Both the position numbers and the translations under genes were made by a program. This document shows, one piece after another, positions 23,251 to 35,879 of a DNA stretch of 64,000 nucleotides. A model generated the notes under the pieces. The model was given only the letters and a program-made list of their open reading frames with translations. It ran no database searches and was not told the origin of the DNA. The DNA is from Toxonevra muliebris (taxonomy: Eukaryota > Arthropoda > Insecta > Diptera > Pallopteridae), in assembly GCA_963691655.1 (NCBI GenBank), contig OY829327.1, positions 64,368,079 through 64,432,078 of the forward strand. The letters run 5' to 3'. Numbering within the stretch: the first letter of the stretch is position 1; the number at the start of each line of letters is the position of its first letter.

Positions 23251-24486
23251 GTTAGATGCATTTTGACAAGTAAGAGGAACTTTAACAATTGGGAAAAGAT
23301 TTGTTTTTTGCAACAGAGTTGTACTTTCATTAAAGTAAAATTTTTAGGTGAGAATTTATAAGAAAATAATTTGTATAGTATTGAACATAGGGAGAAATAG
23401 TTGTTGCTTTTTATATTATTTTTTGACTCTTAATATGTTCAAGGTATTTCCCAATAAAGAAAACTAATTTTAATAACATTATTTATACGTTTTTTATTAT
23501 AAATAAAATTATATATTATATTATATAAATAAAAGTAGTATTAATAATCTTCTATTAACTCACTCTTTTCTATCCATTTAAAAAGTGCACCTCTAAAATG
23601 TTCAAAATGGCTACTTTTTTAAAAAAAGCATCTACCTCTAAATACTTGTAACATGGGTAAAAGTATTTAGAAAACTGTTTTTGGAGACATTTTGCGAAGA
23701 AAAAACAATGATAAAGTAAGCCAAATCCAAAATAAACCAGTTTTACGTTGGACTTAAGCACTTTTGATAAATACCATATGGACCTAATCAGTTTTGAAAA
23801 AAAAAATCATCTGGACTTAAGCACAAGAAAACAAAGCATCTGTATGAATGCGGCCATGTGCAAAGCTAAAAATTTAAATTTATTACAATGCAGTAGCAGA
23901 ACAAGGAAAGAATGCGATTGGCTGAGAGGGACTTAAGCAATTTTGATTTACACTTACGATGGGAATTATTCACTTTTGAAAAAATAGTTAAATTAAATAG
24001 GTTTTTTAATTTAATTAACATTAATTAGGCTTATTTCTTTTCTTTAAACTATTTATTTGTACGGTCAGTGTGTATTGCATTAAAAATCTGGAATATTTTC
24101 GTCTATGGCCTTGGCACTTTGGATATGCACCGACTCATATTAACTATTTAAATGCCATGTGCATACACACAATTATCTCTCCCAGACTGCTGTTATTGCA
24201 CTTACATATTCCCAGTCACAAACCTACCAAAGAAGTTTCGCTTTCATCGAGTGCACTAAGTTGCGCATGTGAGTTTTTATTTAGATATAATATTACTACA
24301 ATAAGAAAGTATTTCTTTTGCTTACATAAACATTACATTTTTAGTTTTATATATAAATTCCATACATCGGTAACATTATATTTTTTTTTTTGAATCATTA
24401 CAAAACTGAAATTAATGAATTAATTTTAAAATATATTTTTATTAATTTTATAGCACAAATTGCTTAGTTACATTATTAATTTATGT
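23251..24486. other. Intergenic sequence, nothing recognised
   Basis: A few short repeats of GGACTTAAGCA occur between 23750 and 23940. No gene is supported. Confidence 0.4.
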
Positions 24487-24494
24487 ATATGTAC

Positions 24495-25284
24495 CAGCGA
24501 TGCCAACTTGCGGGGAATCCCCCGATTTGCGGGGAATTTTGCTTGGTACGGGGAATCAGGGAATGAGCTGTTTTTTGCGGGGAATTTAAAGTCTTTCAGC
24601 TTTTGGTAATTAAAGTCTGTAGAATATTTTTTGTCAAATTGTATGTAATGTAAAATGTTTAACTTATGAAATATTTCATATTTTGGGTCTTAAAATCTTC
24701 ATCTTTTTTTAAGCAGGCCAAAACAATCGCGCGCCGCTTTGACTTCCCTTTCGGCCGTTCAGAAAGGCTTAGCTATGCCTTCGACCAGCGACTCCTGTTT
24801 AATAACTCCTAATCATTGCTGAATAATTTGTAAACTTACAAATTATGGTCAGCCATCATAAAGAAGATGAAGTATATTTTATATGTTAAAAACCGATAGT
24901 CAAAACATTGAACCCATTTTTCTCAAAACAAAATTTTTGAAATTTTTTATTTGTGTCAAAAGAAATCCCATGTCTGTTGAGAACTTTGATGTCCAAAAGT
25001 GCGCTAAAGCTTATATGTTAAGAATTCCGGAGTCAGAAAGTACGTTTCTATTAATCTACCAGTCCCATAAAGATTTGTTAAGTTTTGGACCGAGAAAGTT
25101 CAGGGTCGCCTTAAAATAGCACTCACTGAGGTCAATTTCGTTTTTGTATAATAAAATTTTTATATGAAAAGTGCGTGTAGCGCTGTTATAATATGAAATT
25201 TTACCAATGCGGGGAATCCGATCGAAAATCGGGGAATTTCTCGAGGGTTATCGGGGAGAGAGAAAAATTGAGTTGGCATCCCTG
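24495..25284. mobile_element. hAT-type MITE, family A, copy 3 (inverted)
   Basis: Reverse orientation relative to copies 1 and 2, with termini CAGCGATGCCAACT and GGCATCCCTG. A perfect 8-bp duplication, ATATGTAC, flanks it at 24487-24494 and 25285-25292. It lacks about 130 bp of the interior of copy 1. Confidence 0.9.
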
Positions 25285-25308
25285 ATATGTACATTAGATT
25301 GCCCATCT

Positions 25309-25992
25309 GTGCAAAGTTCGATTTTTTCCTGCTCCTAGTGGATTTTCTGAAAGATTATATGAGAAAAATAAGATTTAGAAAAAAATATAGAGGTCTCTAG
25401 TGAAAAATAGCCAGTCACCAAAGGGTTAAAATAGGCTTTGAAAATGTAAATAATAATAATATATTTTTAATTTTGTTCGCTCCAAATGGAAGCTTAATGC
25501 AATATAATAAACTCAAAATTCAAAAAATCGATTTTTTTAAACTTTTTTCTTAAAAATAAACATTTTTAAAAAACTTTTTTTTTTAAATTCATTCACATTT
25601 AATCCTCTATAATATAAAAGTTTTAAATGATAATACCACCTCTAAAAAATTGAAAAAAAATCGTTTAAGGAATTTTTCCCATGAAAATTTTGTATAAAAT
25701 TGACAGTTTTTCGATCAAAACATGGTTAAATTTCAATCGTACATCAAAACTTTCTACGAACAAAATATTCGCCTAGTTATCCTTAAAAAATTTTGTTTGG
25801 AACAATTACTCAAAATTCAATATTTTAGAACGATTAAAGCTATTTACCTTTTCAAAGCTTATTTTTAAGCATTTGCTTTAAACCGACTGGCTATTTTCCA
25901 CTAGAGACCTCTATATTTTTTTCTAAATCTTCTTTTTATCATATAATCTTTCAGAAAATCCACTAGGAGCAGGCAAAAATAGAGCTTTGCAC
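25309..25992. mobile_element. Palindromic MITE with TIRs of about 110 bp
   Basis: 25309-25420 (GTGCAAAGTTCG, then CTGCTCCTAGTGGATTTTCT, then ATATAGAGGTCTCTAGTG) recurs inverted at 25875-25992 with few differences. The interior of about 450 bp is AT-rich and non-coding. No clear target duplication. It begins 17 bp after the hAT copy 3 duplication. Confidence 0.75.
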
Positions 25993-28548
25993 ATTTTATA
26001 TATCTCGTAGACAAGCTAATGTATTTCTTAAACAATTTAAAAAATTTTGTAACTAATAAATGAAATAAAAATTAGACACCGAGCGTTTAATTTACTCATA
26101 GAAATATGTAGTTCTTTCCGCAACTGGTTATGTAATAGGTAACTACGAAACTAGGCATATGGCTACTTCCAAAAAGTAAAATCGCCAACTAGTTCTGATT
26201 TGCTCAAAATGTTATTAGTTCAGTAACTAGTAGCGATAGGTACTAGTACTCTGACTGGTTGAAAGGTAGTGCAGTAGGAGACAATTTTCTTCTCGTAGGA
26301 CATTAACATTGTAAAAGAGGCAGTTGACAGCATGTAAATGGGGGTTGCGGTGGAACCAGTACTGGCTACTTTGCAACTAGCTGCTTTACTATTTATAGAA
26401 CTAGTCAGCTTTATTGAAGGGGGACTTTATTTTTTTTGTATGTATAGGTATCGACGTTAATTATGTATATGTAAATGTTTATATGTATGTATATATGAGT
26501 ACGTAAACTTGTGTTACTTACAACCAAAGTAGATCTTTGTTCTAACGGTGGTGATATCTCCCCAACAATCATTTTGATTTGAGATCAATTTAAGGTGAAG
26601 TTGATATCAAATACCTTTCTCTTTTAATTCTCAACAGCGCCTCCATTGGTGTTGTTCAGATTTTATAGCATTCTCAACAAAAAGGGCATTTTTTTTGTAT
26701 GGCAATAATTATAGTTATCAACTTGAGAAAATTGTAGTTCTCAACTTGAGTTCTGACGTAGTTCTCCAATTGGTCTTAAAGGAAATTTACAGCAAACACG
26801 CATATTTTTTCACACCGTTCGCTACTACAAGGTCTCGTCGCTGCTTTACAAATAAACGCTGCACGCTTCGCTGTTTACTCAAGTCAAGCAAAATTTAACG
26901 CATCATACGTTGCAGCTTCCCATACGCTGAAGTTTCATCGCTTCTATTAAAAACAACAAACATTTCGTCGTCAATAGCTGTTTGCCGCAGATATCCATAC
27001 GCTGCACTAGTCACTGCTCCTTCAAGTAACTTAAACACTATCGCATCATAAAAGTTGTGTTTTATTCGCCAGCTAGTTTAACTCGTGCGAATAAAACGAC
27101 CACTGTTGTCGATTGGGTCTCAAAAAATGGTTGGTTGAGTCAATGCCTGCTTGAATCGAACGTCGGGTCGACATCTTATTACATTTAAGATAAGAATATT
27201 GTTTTATCTAATGTTCAAGAAAACAACACTCAGAATTTTTTGGATTGTTTAAAATTTGAAATATTTTGGAAAACGATATAAATATGTGAAAATCAATAAT
27301 ATCCCATTTTTTTACTTTATATGGAAAGGACGAAAAATACACATTTGAAATCAATAATTAAACACATGTCAAAAAAATTATGGATGTGCTTAAAAAATAC
27401 TGCGAAAAAAGCAGTGTGTATGTATGGTATATACACACACATATTAATGGTGTCAAAACAAAAAAAAAATGGAAATCCTCGTAATGAGGAAGTAGAATCA
27501 ATTGGATTTGAAGTGTTAGGTAATTTTTTTAATTTAAGCAAAGAAAAAAGTGTTGTTTGAAGGTTTTAGGAAAAGTTTTATTTAACCCTCGGATTAGTGG
27601 TAAGGCCCCTGAGGACCTTTTTGGTTTTTAATTGAAAATTGCTTTCTTTATTTCGGCCAAGGTAATGAACGCTGGACTGACAATGTATTCCGGTTTCTAA
27701 TAGAACTAGGCCCACTTAATAATATTGCCAATGTGTTCTGCTACTTTAGGTCAAAAAAGCTATTTTTTCATAGTCAAAGTCTGCAATAGAGGTCATATAT
27801 ATAAATTCGCTTAACTAATAAACCACAAGGAATTTCGTATTAATGCTTTTGGCAAAATTGCAAAGGACTTAAATTTATTTGAAGAAGCTTTGCGCTACTA
27901 GGATGAGGTTAGGGCGAAGGCCAGCATTGCTCTGCACAACAACTGCATATCGCTTCTTCGGTGCAAAACCGTCATAACAAAAAAAATTTTTCCAATTTTT
28001 GCTAACGCTGGGTGTATCGCAATATGTTCCATGATCTGTCCAAGGCTTGTGCAAACAAAATTGATAATTTACTAGATACAAACTAAAGTGTCTCTCTTAC
28101 CATTTTCGTTCTTGAAATTTCTTAAAACGCAATAGAGTATTATCTCAATTACGTCGGTGCAGTTCTGAAAACAAATTGTCACTTAGCGGAGCAATGAAGT
28201 ATTAATTTGTTTTGTGACTCTTTTGTAATGACAAGTAAGTAAAGTGCATTGGTGGTTTTGTGAGTCAATTGTGTATTATTTTGTGTTATAACAGTAACGC
28301 ATTGTATAAAAACGAAGAGAAAACACAAAAAAATTCTTTTACATTGTCTTATGTTGTGATATGCCGTTATTGTCTTTCAAAAAAAAATTTTTTTTCAATT
28401 CGTAACTTTTTATTATTACATAATGCGTTATTATTGCTGCAAATGTGCAATCAATACTGGAAAACTAAAATGAATTATTTTGGGTTAAGACTTTATTTAT
28501 ACAAAAAAATTTACGTTCGTTAGGATTAAGGGTACCCCTCATTCTCGA
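25993..28548. other. Intergenic sequence, no gene recognised
   Basis: 26190-26410 has five AACTAG/TACTAG motifs. 27875-28081 holds a 68-residue minus-strand frame (YDGFAPKKRYAVVVQSNAGL) that I cannot place. The rest shows no signal. Confidence 0.35.
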
Positions 28549-28556
28549 TTTAGAAT

Positions 28557-29306
28557 TAGTGATGATTCGATACAAGTAAATACAAGTAAAAACTCGATAC
28601 TTTTCATTCGATTCAAGTACTTTTTTTACTCGATGCTATAACATAAGTATTTTACTTGTTATCGGAAAAAGGGTCAGTATCGGATACTCGATACTTTTGG
28701 AAATTATTTATTTAAAAAACTGAAATATTGCTATACAATATTTTACAGCAATCAATAATATATTTCAAAATACTACTGCAGAATTATTCAAAATATTTCA
28801 GTCCTTATTGCAATATTTCTATGTATGACAATATTGCAGTACAGTATTGAAGTTCTAGAAGATATTTCCGGCCATGCATGTAGAACATAATGTTTATTGA
28901 AACCTTTTCATTAAAATAAAATATTTTTAATAAGCTTTAATCTGTTGATTAGTTTTCCTTCTATTATAAATTTTCTAGCGATTTGCTAAATTAAATTAAC
29001 GTCATTTCTATATGATGCACGTGTTTCCAGTGGAAATATCTCAAAACCATGATTTATTGGCGAAAAACTCGTGTTGAGTAGTGTAAACTGTAGGCTCAAC
29101 CATGTTGTATCACAATGGGCCGTTCTGGCCTGAATGTTTTCCTTGACAACCACTTAAAAAAAAGAGTAATTTTTCTCTTTAAACGAGTATTCGATACAAG
29201 TACATATTCGATACTTTTTTCGATATTTTCGGTAGCATCGATACTTTTATTCGATACAAGTAATAAGTAAAAGTATCGATACTATGTGGGTATCGAATCA
29301 ACACTA
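28557..29306. mobile_element. hAT-type non-autonomous element, family C
   Basis: Termini are TAGTGATGATTCGATAC and, read inward from the right, TAGTGTTGATTCGATAC. The perfect 8-bp duplication TTTAGAAT lies at 28549-28556 and 29307-29314. Both subterminal zones are rich in CGATAC(TT) and CAAGTA repeats in both orientations, which may be transposase-binding sites. A SINE-tail fragment (29085-29155) is embedded. No transposase. Confidence 0.85.
29085..29155 (+). mobile_element. SINE 3'-tail fragment
   Basis: AAACTGTAGGCTCAACCATG and CACAATGGGCCGTTCTGGCC match the body of the SINE at 12450-12515 in the same orientation. The tRNA-like head is absent. Confidence 0.65.
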
Positions 29307-29314
29307 TTTAGAAT

Positions 29315-30729
29315 TTCCGCAGTATTCAATGGGCTGGTAAATAAACAAAAATCAATTTTTGAGGTTTGGATATCTGCGCATATATATTTCGAAACTTTAA
29401 AAACAAGGAAAAATTCTTACATTGTTGTTTTATAAACATTTTAGCAACATTTTCGTCGTCAATAAAAAATACTTTTTTTTGATGGCGGGAACGATTGCAA
29501 ATCACTGGAATGTCTGAAATCAAAAAATCAACAATTAGATAAAGTACATGTTTTTCTATAATATAGACTATTATTATTTATTTCGGACAAAAATTCAAAA
29601 ATGGGGGACCTTTGAATGTATTTTTTCGGAAAATTCAATGCGTTTTGGTTAAAAACTGAGTTGAAAATTATAGAAAATCTTTATCAATCTTCTTGATAAT
29701 AGTCCATGTTATAGCTATTGATGTATTAAACAACATTGCAAAATCTCAAAGCGATTGGTTGAATAGTTTTTGAGTTACAAAGTCCGCCAATCGTAAAAAC
29801 ACTGTTTCGAGAAAAAGCGTTTAAAGTTTTGTGAAGCAATGTTTCGTGTATAAAACCAACTCACCTTCAATCAGCTATACCTGGTCCACACAAAATCCCT
29901 TCAGACTTTTCATAGGCTTCGTTTTCTTGGTTTCGAACAAGACAATAAAAAAAAATCGATTTTTTGACCCCGAGAATGGAGAGGTAATCTTAAGCCATTT
30001 ACTTCCTGATTCCATTCACAAATAGTCATGTCATTCCCCAAGGAAACGTTATCGGTAGAAGGCTCTTCATTATCCGAGTAGCAATGAAATTAGCTGCACT
30101 GAAGATGAGGCTAATGAGGCAGAAAAATCGTTACGATTTGCTTCCTTTCTAACGAGTCCTCAAAAGAAAAGTTTGAAAAGTCCTTCGAAAATATCGTGTT
30201 GCAAGAACTCTATTGCAAAAATATGGCAATCTCGAACAGTGCTGCGATTAACAAATTTATAAAAGTGACAAATTTGGGACAAAACTTGATTTTCAATACC
30301 AAAATGTACCTCACAAAAATTTTTTTGTATGTATTACTATATATCACTATCTTTTCTTTGCTAAAGACCTAAAAACTCTTTTCCAAAATCGAGGTTCTGA
30401 TGCATTAAACGTTTCCACCTGCCTCTCGAGCAAAAATTTTTTAAGATTTTTTAGGAGAAAATTATATTAAGTGGTAATTTTTCAAAGTCATGGCTTCACT
30501 ACATGTCTTGGTTTTTTATTTATGTAATATGTAACTTTCTTTTAGTTAATACAACAATTTTGAAAAGAAAAAGTACTCAGTATATTAATGTTTGGAAATG
30601 TTTTTTGCTCCTACAAAATTTTAAAAATGTGTGATAGGGCCCTATATTAAGATAGCGATATATTTTCATATGTGTGGCGTTACGCAGCTAAAACCGTACC
30701 TCAAAAAAAGGCGTACTTTCGTGTTATAA
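29315..30729. other. Intergenic sequence, no gene recognised
   Basis: Short frames only; nothing recognisable on either strand. Confidence 0.35.
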
Positions 30730-30903
30730 TTTTGAAATTGTACCCTCAATCGCAACACTGATCTCGAGACTGATCAAAGAATTTGGCACAAACACCATAA
30801 GAAACTCGATCCGGCAATACAAACTGGAGCTAAGGAGCACATTGACACTATTCCAAGAATTGAAAGGCACTTTACCAGACCACGTTCTTCGAGACAGTTT
30901 ATA
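30730..30903 (+). other. Orphan coding-like stretch of about 57 codons
   Basis: On the plus strand, TLISRLIKEFGTNTIRNSI and LELRSTLTLFQELKGTLPDH read without a stop until TAG at 30901-30903. The composition (charged, amphipathic, more GC than its surroundings) is protein-like, yet there is no start codon and I do not recognise the family. ATGGAAGTAAGT follows the stop. It may be a gag or host-gene remnant, or chance. Confidence 0.25.
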
Positions 30904-31125
30904 GATGGAAGTAAGTCGATAGCTGATATTCATTTCATATCAATTCAAGCAGTAATTTCATTTTTATTCATTAATTTAATGAAAGCTAATTTAGGTCATC
31001 ATGTGGTTGTTATTGTTGTTATTGAATGTGTAAGGCGATACCAAAATATTGCAACCGTGGGTAGAGAAAAACATGAGTAACAAAGCGAGAGTCTCGTTCG
31101 TGGTGTCTTCGTGACAACAATCCCA

Positions 31126-31240
31126 CACCCAGAAAAATACCCATCTCTAAAACAAAGAAAAAGTTTCCTCAATTTGAATCCACGAAAATTTCTCTCGTTT
31201 AAGTAAATTTTCCTCAAAATGAAGAAAAATGTGCACGTTT
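31126..31240 (+). repeat. Dispersed repeat, copy 1
   Basis: ACACCCAGAAAAATACCCAT followed by CTCTAAAACAAAGAAAAAG through AATGAAGAAAAATGTGC matches 63890-64000 with about ten differences. Element type unknown. Confidence 0.6.
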
Positions 31241-32140
31241 CATGCAACCATGGTGTTCAATTTAAAGTAAGTTGTTTCTTCATTTTTACAAATTTAGTTG
31301 CATAGAAAATGTAAGAAAGAGACGAATATACCAAAAATGTTCTCCATACAAAATTTTGGTATACACAAAAAACAAGATTTACTCTTTTGGCCTTAGCAGA
31401 CAATCGCGTACGCTTTGCTTTTCTTTTGAATTTTTTAGTCGGCGTCTCTATTTCAAGCGAAGCGGTTGTGTTTGTGGCTGTTGATATAATTTGTGAAAAA
31501 AAAATATATTCGAAAGAAATCAATTTTAATAAACTTCAATTTATAATTCTTTGATGGCCATAAGGATCTTTTGATCATTTCAAGGCGACGACGCCAGTAG
31601 TGTGTGTAAAAATACTTCTGAATGTAAACCTTAATACTTATTAAAAATAATCCCATTTAATTTTAACTTTTGAAAATATCATTTTATTAAATAACTCAAT
31701 AAATGAATTCTTCTTTTTGTCATATAACAAATACTGTCTTAAAAACCTTTCACATGGCTCTTTAATTATTTTTGGTGGTCATCGCTGGTCATAACTACAG
31801 AAATATTGTGTTTTTTACGCATTAAGAAAGACACATTTTGTGTTATGACACACTCGAATATTGTTTTTTGTTGTAAGAACGTGCAAAGAAATGCAAATTT
31901 TTATTTGATTGAAAAATCCTACATGTTCATTTCGAAATACTTAATTTCTTCACAAAATAAAGCTTATAAACTGTTTATCAAAATATGTGAATACAGCAAC
32001 AAAAATTAAATGGCAGTAATGATAAAATTTAAAATTGAATTTTCTCGGAATAGTAGTTTTAGTTTTGTAGTAGTTTTGAGTTATGACGGTCTTGCACCAA
32101 AGGAGCGATATGAATCCGATCAATTTTCACTCAGCTCTGT
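31241..32140. other. Intergenic sequence
   Basis: AT-rich with no gene. 32080-32112 (GAGTTATGACGGTCTTGCAC, ending GAGCGATATG) resembles the right end of the MITE at 12197-12782. Confidence 0.35.
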
Positions 32141-32464
32141 TTTCAAGAAAGTCCACCTATTCTGAAAGAGTGATTACACAGCGCAACAAAACTTTAACTT
32201 TTGTCTTACAGTAATGAGGTGAGAGCTCCAACTAAGTCTTTTAAAGAGTATGATACCCAAGTATTTAACTTCGTTAGAGTATTCTACAAACGTGTTGTGG
32301 ATGGATATGCAATCAAGGTCCAGTTTGTACCTTCTAGAGAAGGGGACAAAAATAGCTTTATTGGGGCTTATTGATAAGTCCTTTTTGACGCACCAATCAA
32401 GAACCAGTTTAAGAGCTGATTTCTTTACTTTTGTAACAGTTGAATAAAAACTTTCCAAAGGCAA
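32141..32464 (-). pseudogene. LOA-like RT fragment
   Basis: Minus strand: KSALKLVLDWCVKKDLSISP, then FVEYSNEVKYLGIIL and KRLSWSSHL. This is the segment after YADD in LOA/jockey-type RTs. Only about 100 residues remain. It abuts LINE 2 at its 3' side. Confidence 0.7.
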
Positions 32465-32469
32465 TAGTT

Positions 32470-33310
32470 GCTAGATTATGTTGTATATTTTCTGGTTTCT
32501 TTTCGTTACAAAGCGAACATAAAGTTATTGCGTCTCTTAGAAATCTGTTGCCATTGAGTTCAATTAAATTACTCCATGCTTTAAATATCCACATTATTTC
32601 ATCCTATGTATACCCTTCAGTTATATAAAGTTGGCCTGCCATATGGTCTTTTTTCAGCCACCCTTCATAATATTTTGCTTTTAGTTTTTGTATCAAACAT
32701 ATACGATTTCCGTTCCAGTCTTTCTTTCCGCCATTATTTTCTGTCCACGTAATACCAAATTCTTTCCCTATTTCATTTAGTTCCTTTGCTCACATGAGTT
32801 TTCGATTTAATAATAACTTAGTTAATTGGTGCGGTAGCCGATCTTCACTGTACTCAAACATAGTTCTCGTTATATATCTCAAATGCAGATCTAAACTATA
32901 TGTATGTCCATTTTCAGCTCCTGTTTCTAACATTAAAATATATGTTGGTGTAAAACTTGGCAGACGCAAAATCTTTTTAATAAAGTAAAGTTGGAGCTTA
33001 TTTAATTCTTCAAATTGCGAGAAACCCCACACTTGTGCCCCATATGTTTCTATGGCTTTGCACACAGCCAAGAAAATTTTACACTTTGACCTTAGTGACA
33101 CATTCGGTTTTTTCAAAAAATCATTCCATTATGCTATTTTTCGCCGCTAGAGTTCTAGTCTCCACATGTTTTTTAAATATAATTTTTGGTGTCAATGTCG
33201 CCCCCAGATAGCAATACTCTGACGCAACCCGTATTTGATCTCCATTGAAGTACCATTTCTCATTATTGCTATAGATTATACAGTATTTTTCCAGTCTTTG
33301 TATCATTTTC
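32470..33310 (-). pseudogene. LINE 2 ORF2 C-terminal part
   Basis: 33306-33121 (EKWYFNGDQIRVASEYCYLG) follows the palm. 33116-32790 has ETYGAQVWGFSQFEELNK and RLPSFTPTYILMLETG, the same block as LINE 1's RLPQFTPNYMIHLETG. 32594-32470 ends in a finger-like CSLCNEKKPENIQHNL. Stops and frameshifts separate all three. Confidence 0.7.
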
Positions 33311-34131
33311 TGTAGTATTTTAGTATTGCGTCTTCTGCAATGATAACTATGTCATCTGCATATAATAACAATCGTATGTTATCTTCTATACCATTAATTT
33401 TTATTCCTCCTTCTAAATACTCATAGAGATCATTGATGTAAAATGCAAAAAGCAGCGGTGAAAGTAGGCACCCCTGTTTCACTCCGGAAAAAGTATCGAA
33501 ACTTTCAGAAAGTTCTTGCCCTGTTGTGGATGGATATGCATTGACTGTGTATTGTTGTAAATGCTTTCTATAAATCTTATCATTTTTGAGGATACACCAA
33601 TCGTATGTAGCTTGTATATTAATGGCTTTCGAGATACTTTGTCAAAAGCAGCTTTGAAGTCTACGAAAATCGCGTATGTTTTTTTTCTCTCGCTGAAATT
33701 ATAATGTACAATACAAGCTAAATTGTGAATGTTATCTGCTGTAGAATAGTTTTTACGAAAGCCAGCTTGGTATTCGTTTAATACTTTGTGGTTGTTTGCC
33801 CAAGTAGATAGCCTCTCATTAGTATACCCATTAACACTTTCGCAACGCTGTTCATGAAGGAAATACCTCGGTAGTTACTCGGTACTGAACTGTCCCCTTC
33901 TTTATGTATCGGGCATATTATACTTCTTCCGAAGGCATTATTTACTATGCCACTTTCGTACAATTCATTATATGTTTTTGCTAATTCATTCAATAACTCA
34001 TCAGGCGCATTTTTTATAAATTCATATGGGACACGATCTTCCCCAGGTGCTTTGTTAAACTTAGTTTTCGCTAGCATTGCTTTTATTTCTTGTGTTGTTA
34101 TTTCGTTATCTAGTTCATTAACCATTTTCAT
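33311..34131 (-). pseudogene. LINE 2 reverse transcriptase
   Basis: 34131-33778 reads ITTQEIKAMLAKTKFNKAPG then VPYEFIKNAPDELLN and NYRGISFMNSVAKV, the RT fingers. Downstream in shifted frames are FVDFKAAFDK-like (about 33650), GCLLSPLLFAFYINDL-like (about 33450) and LLLYADDIVIIAEDA (about 33340), so palm aspartates survive as sequence although the frame is broken. Confidence 0.7.
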
Positions 34132-34428
34132 TCTATAAGCATACTGGATGTCTAAAGAAGCTTGAGGCGGATTTAAAAGTTGTATAAAATAGTTCCTGAA
34201 CTCTTGCGATGTGATTTGTGTTGTAGTTGCTACTGGTTGATTTCTAATTTCCTTTGCTATTTTCCACCAATCTTTACTATCTCTTATTTTATCTATTCTA
34301 TCATCTAACTTCCTATAATATAAGTTTTTCGCTTCTTGGCAAACAATTTTAAAATGATGATTTACTTTTAAATACTTTTTCTTACTTTCTCTGCTACCAG
34401 TTTTCCTATATACTTGAAGCCAGTTGAA

Positions 34429-35860
34429 TTACTTTTTCCTTGCATAATAGCATTTTGCGTTGAACCATTTCTGTTTTTGCATGTGTTTAAACTTTCCTCT
34501 GTCAAAACTTTCATATACTGTCTTGATTATGTTTGTGATATCACTAGTTTTTACACCTACTTGCCCTATTTCTTGTTTCGTTGATTCGAAGATGTTTCGC
34601 ACTTTCGCTTGAAACTCGACCATATTATTTTGTTTCCATCGTAATTTTGGTAACAGCTTTGAATTTTTGCTGTTTTGTATTTGGGTTTTAATTTTTAACA
34701 ATAAATGAATAGGAAAATGTTCCGACCAAATTTTGTCCTCAACTGAAAAACTTTCAACGTGCATAAGTAGCTCATGTGACAACAAAAAGTTTTTCCAAGT
34801 CATTAAATTCATCTTTCCATGTTGCACTTCTCATATATAAAGGAACTAAATCAAACTGAACCTAATTTTTTACTACATGTATGACTAACGCTCGTATCTA
34901 TACAGTTTTTCGCGGTATTATACTGTTTTTTAAACTCAAAAACCTCATACCGCCTTTTTTACCAAAATACCGCGTTTATACTAAGAAAAAAATATACAAT
35001 TTTTGAATGCAACGAAATTCAAATTTATCAATCGTAATGCAAAACGTCTGAGAGAACATGGCTACTCGTTGCGAGCTTAATTTTGATATATGTGAAAACA
35101 TTGAAGGCGATTCTGATCGTCAAATGTGACTTGGAATATCCATGAGTTGATTTGTATAAATACCTCATAGCAAATTTTCAAAGCACAAATTCAATACAAC
35201 TACAGAAGGAGATATTAAAATGGAAAGCGAGTAGTTTACCGATAGCCGCAGGTTTTTGCGTTACATCGTTTAGCTGCTATTTGTGTTTGAAAAATGGTAT
35301 CTCACTTTTGCGGCTAATTTGCTACGTGTAGCTTGATGAATTTTTTTTCAAAGTCAAAACGATGACAAATAAATATTTAAAATATATGCTTAAAATATAT
35401 TTCAATATCACTAAAAAGCAATCAGTTGTTTTATATTAATGATTTTTTTTTTGCTATAAAAATGAAAAATTGCAGTCGATACTATGAAAATCACCTTGCG
35501 GCTAAATGTCCGCTGCGCGCCCTCTCGTGTAAGTTTTCAGAGCACTCCCTCCGAAGGGTTAATTTTCATTGAAAAGAAAAATATACAGTTTTTGGTCCGA
35601 AAAAAGATACGAGCGTTATGTATGACGTTTATCCCCCCAATGGCTCTACCATGTGTATTAATTCTTGTAGCTGACTTCCAAAGTAGTTCAAAACCACTAA
35701 AGTACTTATTGAAATTCACAACCTTTTCTTCACAGATATGTGTTTCCAATAACGCAATAATATCAAAAGTTTTTATATAATCAAAAAATTCAACGCATAT
35801 CAACTTGTTTTCTAGGCCATGTATGTTATAACATAATATTTTAAGCTGTCAATTTTCTTC
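34429..35860 (-). pseudogene. LINE 2 endonuclease, split by a hAT element
   Basis: From about 35860: LKILCYNIHGLENKL (catalytic N), DIIALLETHICEEK (catalytic E), then RAIGGINVIH. The hAT element at 34886-35618 follows. On its other side the frame resumes with VQFDLVPLYMRSATWKDEFN after one stop. The GDFN-type region is lost by deletion; SVEDKIWSEHFPIHLLL and the linker GKFKHMQKQKWFNAKCY follow in 34827-34429. Confidence 0.75.
34886..35618. mobile_element. hAT-type MITE, family B, in the LINE 2 endonuclease
   Basis: Termini TAACGCTCGTATC and GATACGAGCGTTA, flanked by a perfect 8-bp duplication TGTATGAC (34878-34885 and 35619-35626). Removing the element plus one duplication restores the endonuclease reading frame across the site. 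The interior is AT-rich with no transposase. Confidence 0.9.
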
Positions 35861-35879
35861 TACTATTTCATTTCTGTAT

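Noticed and set aside
27875..28081. 68-codon minus-strand ORF
   Set aside because: No recognised motif and no supporting context; noted only in the gap description.
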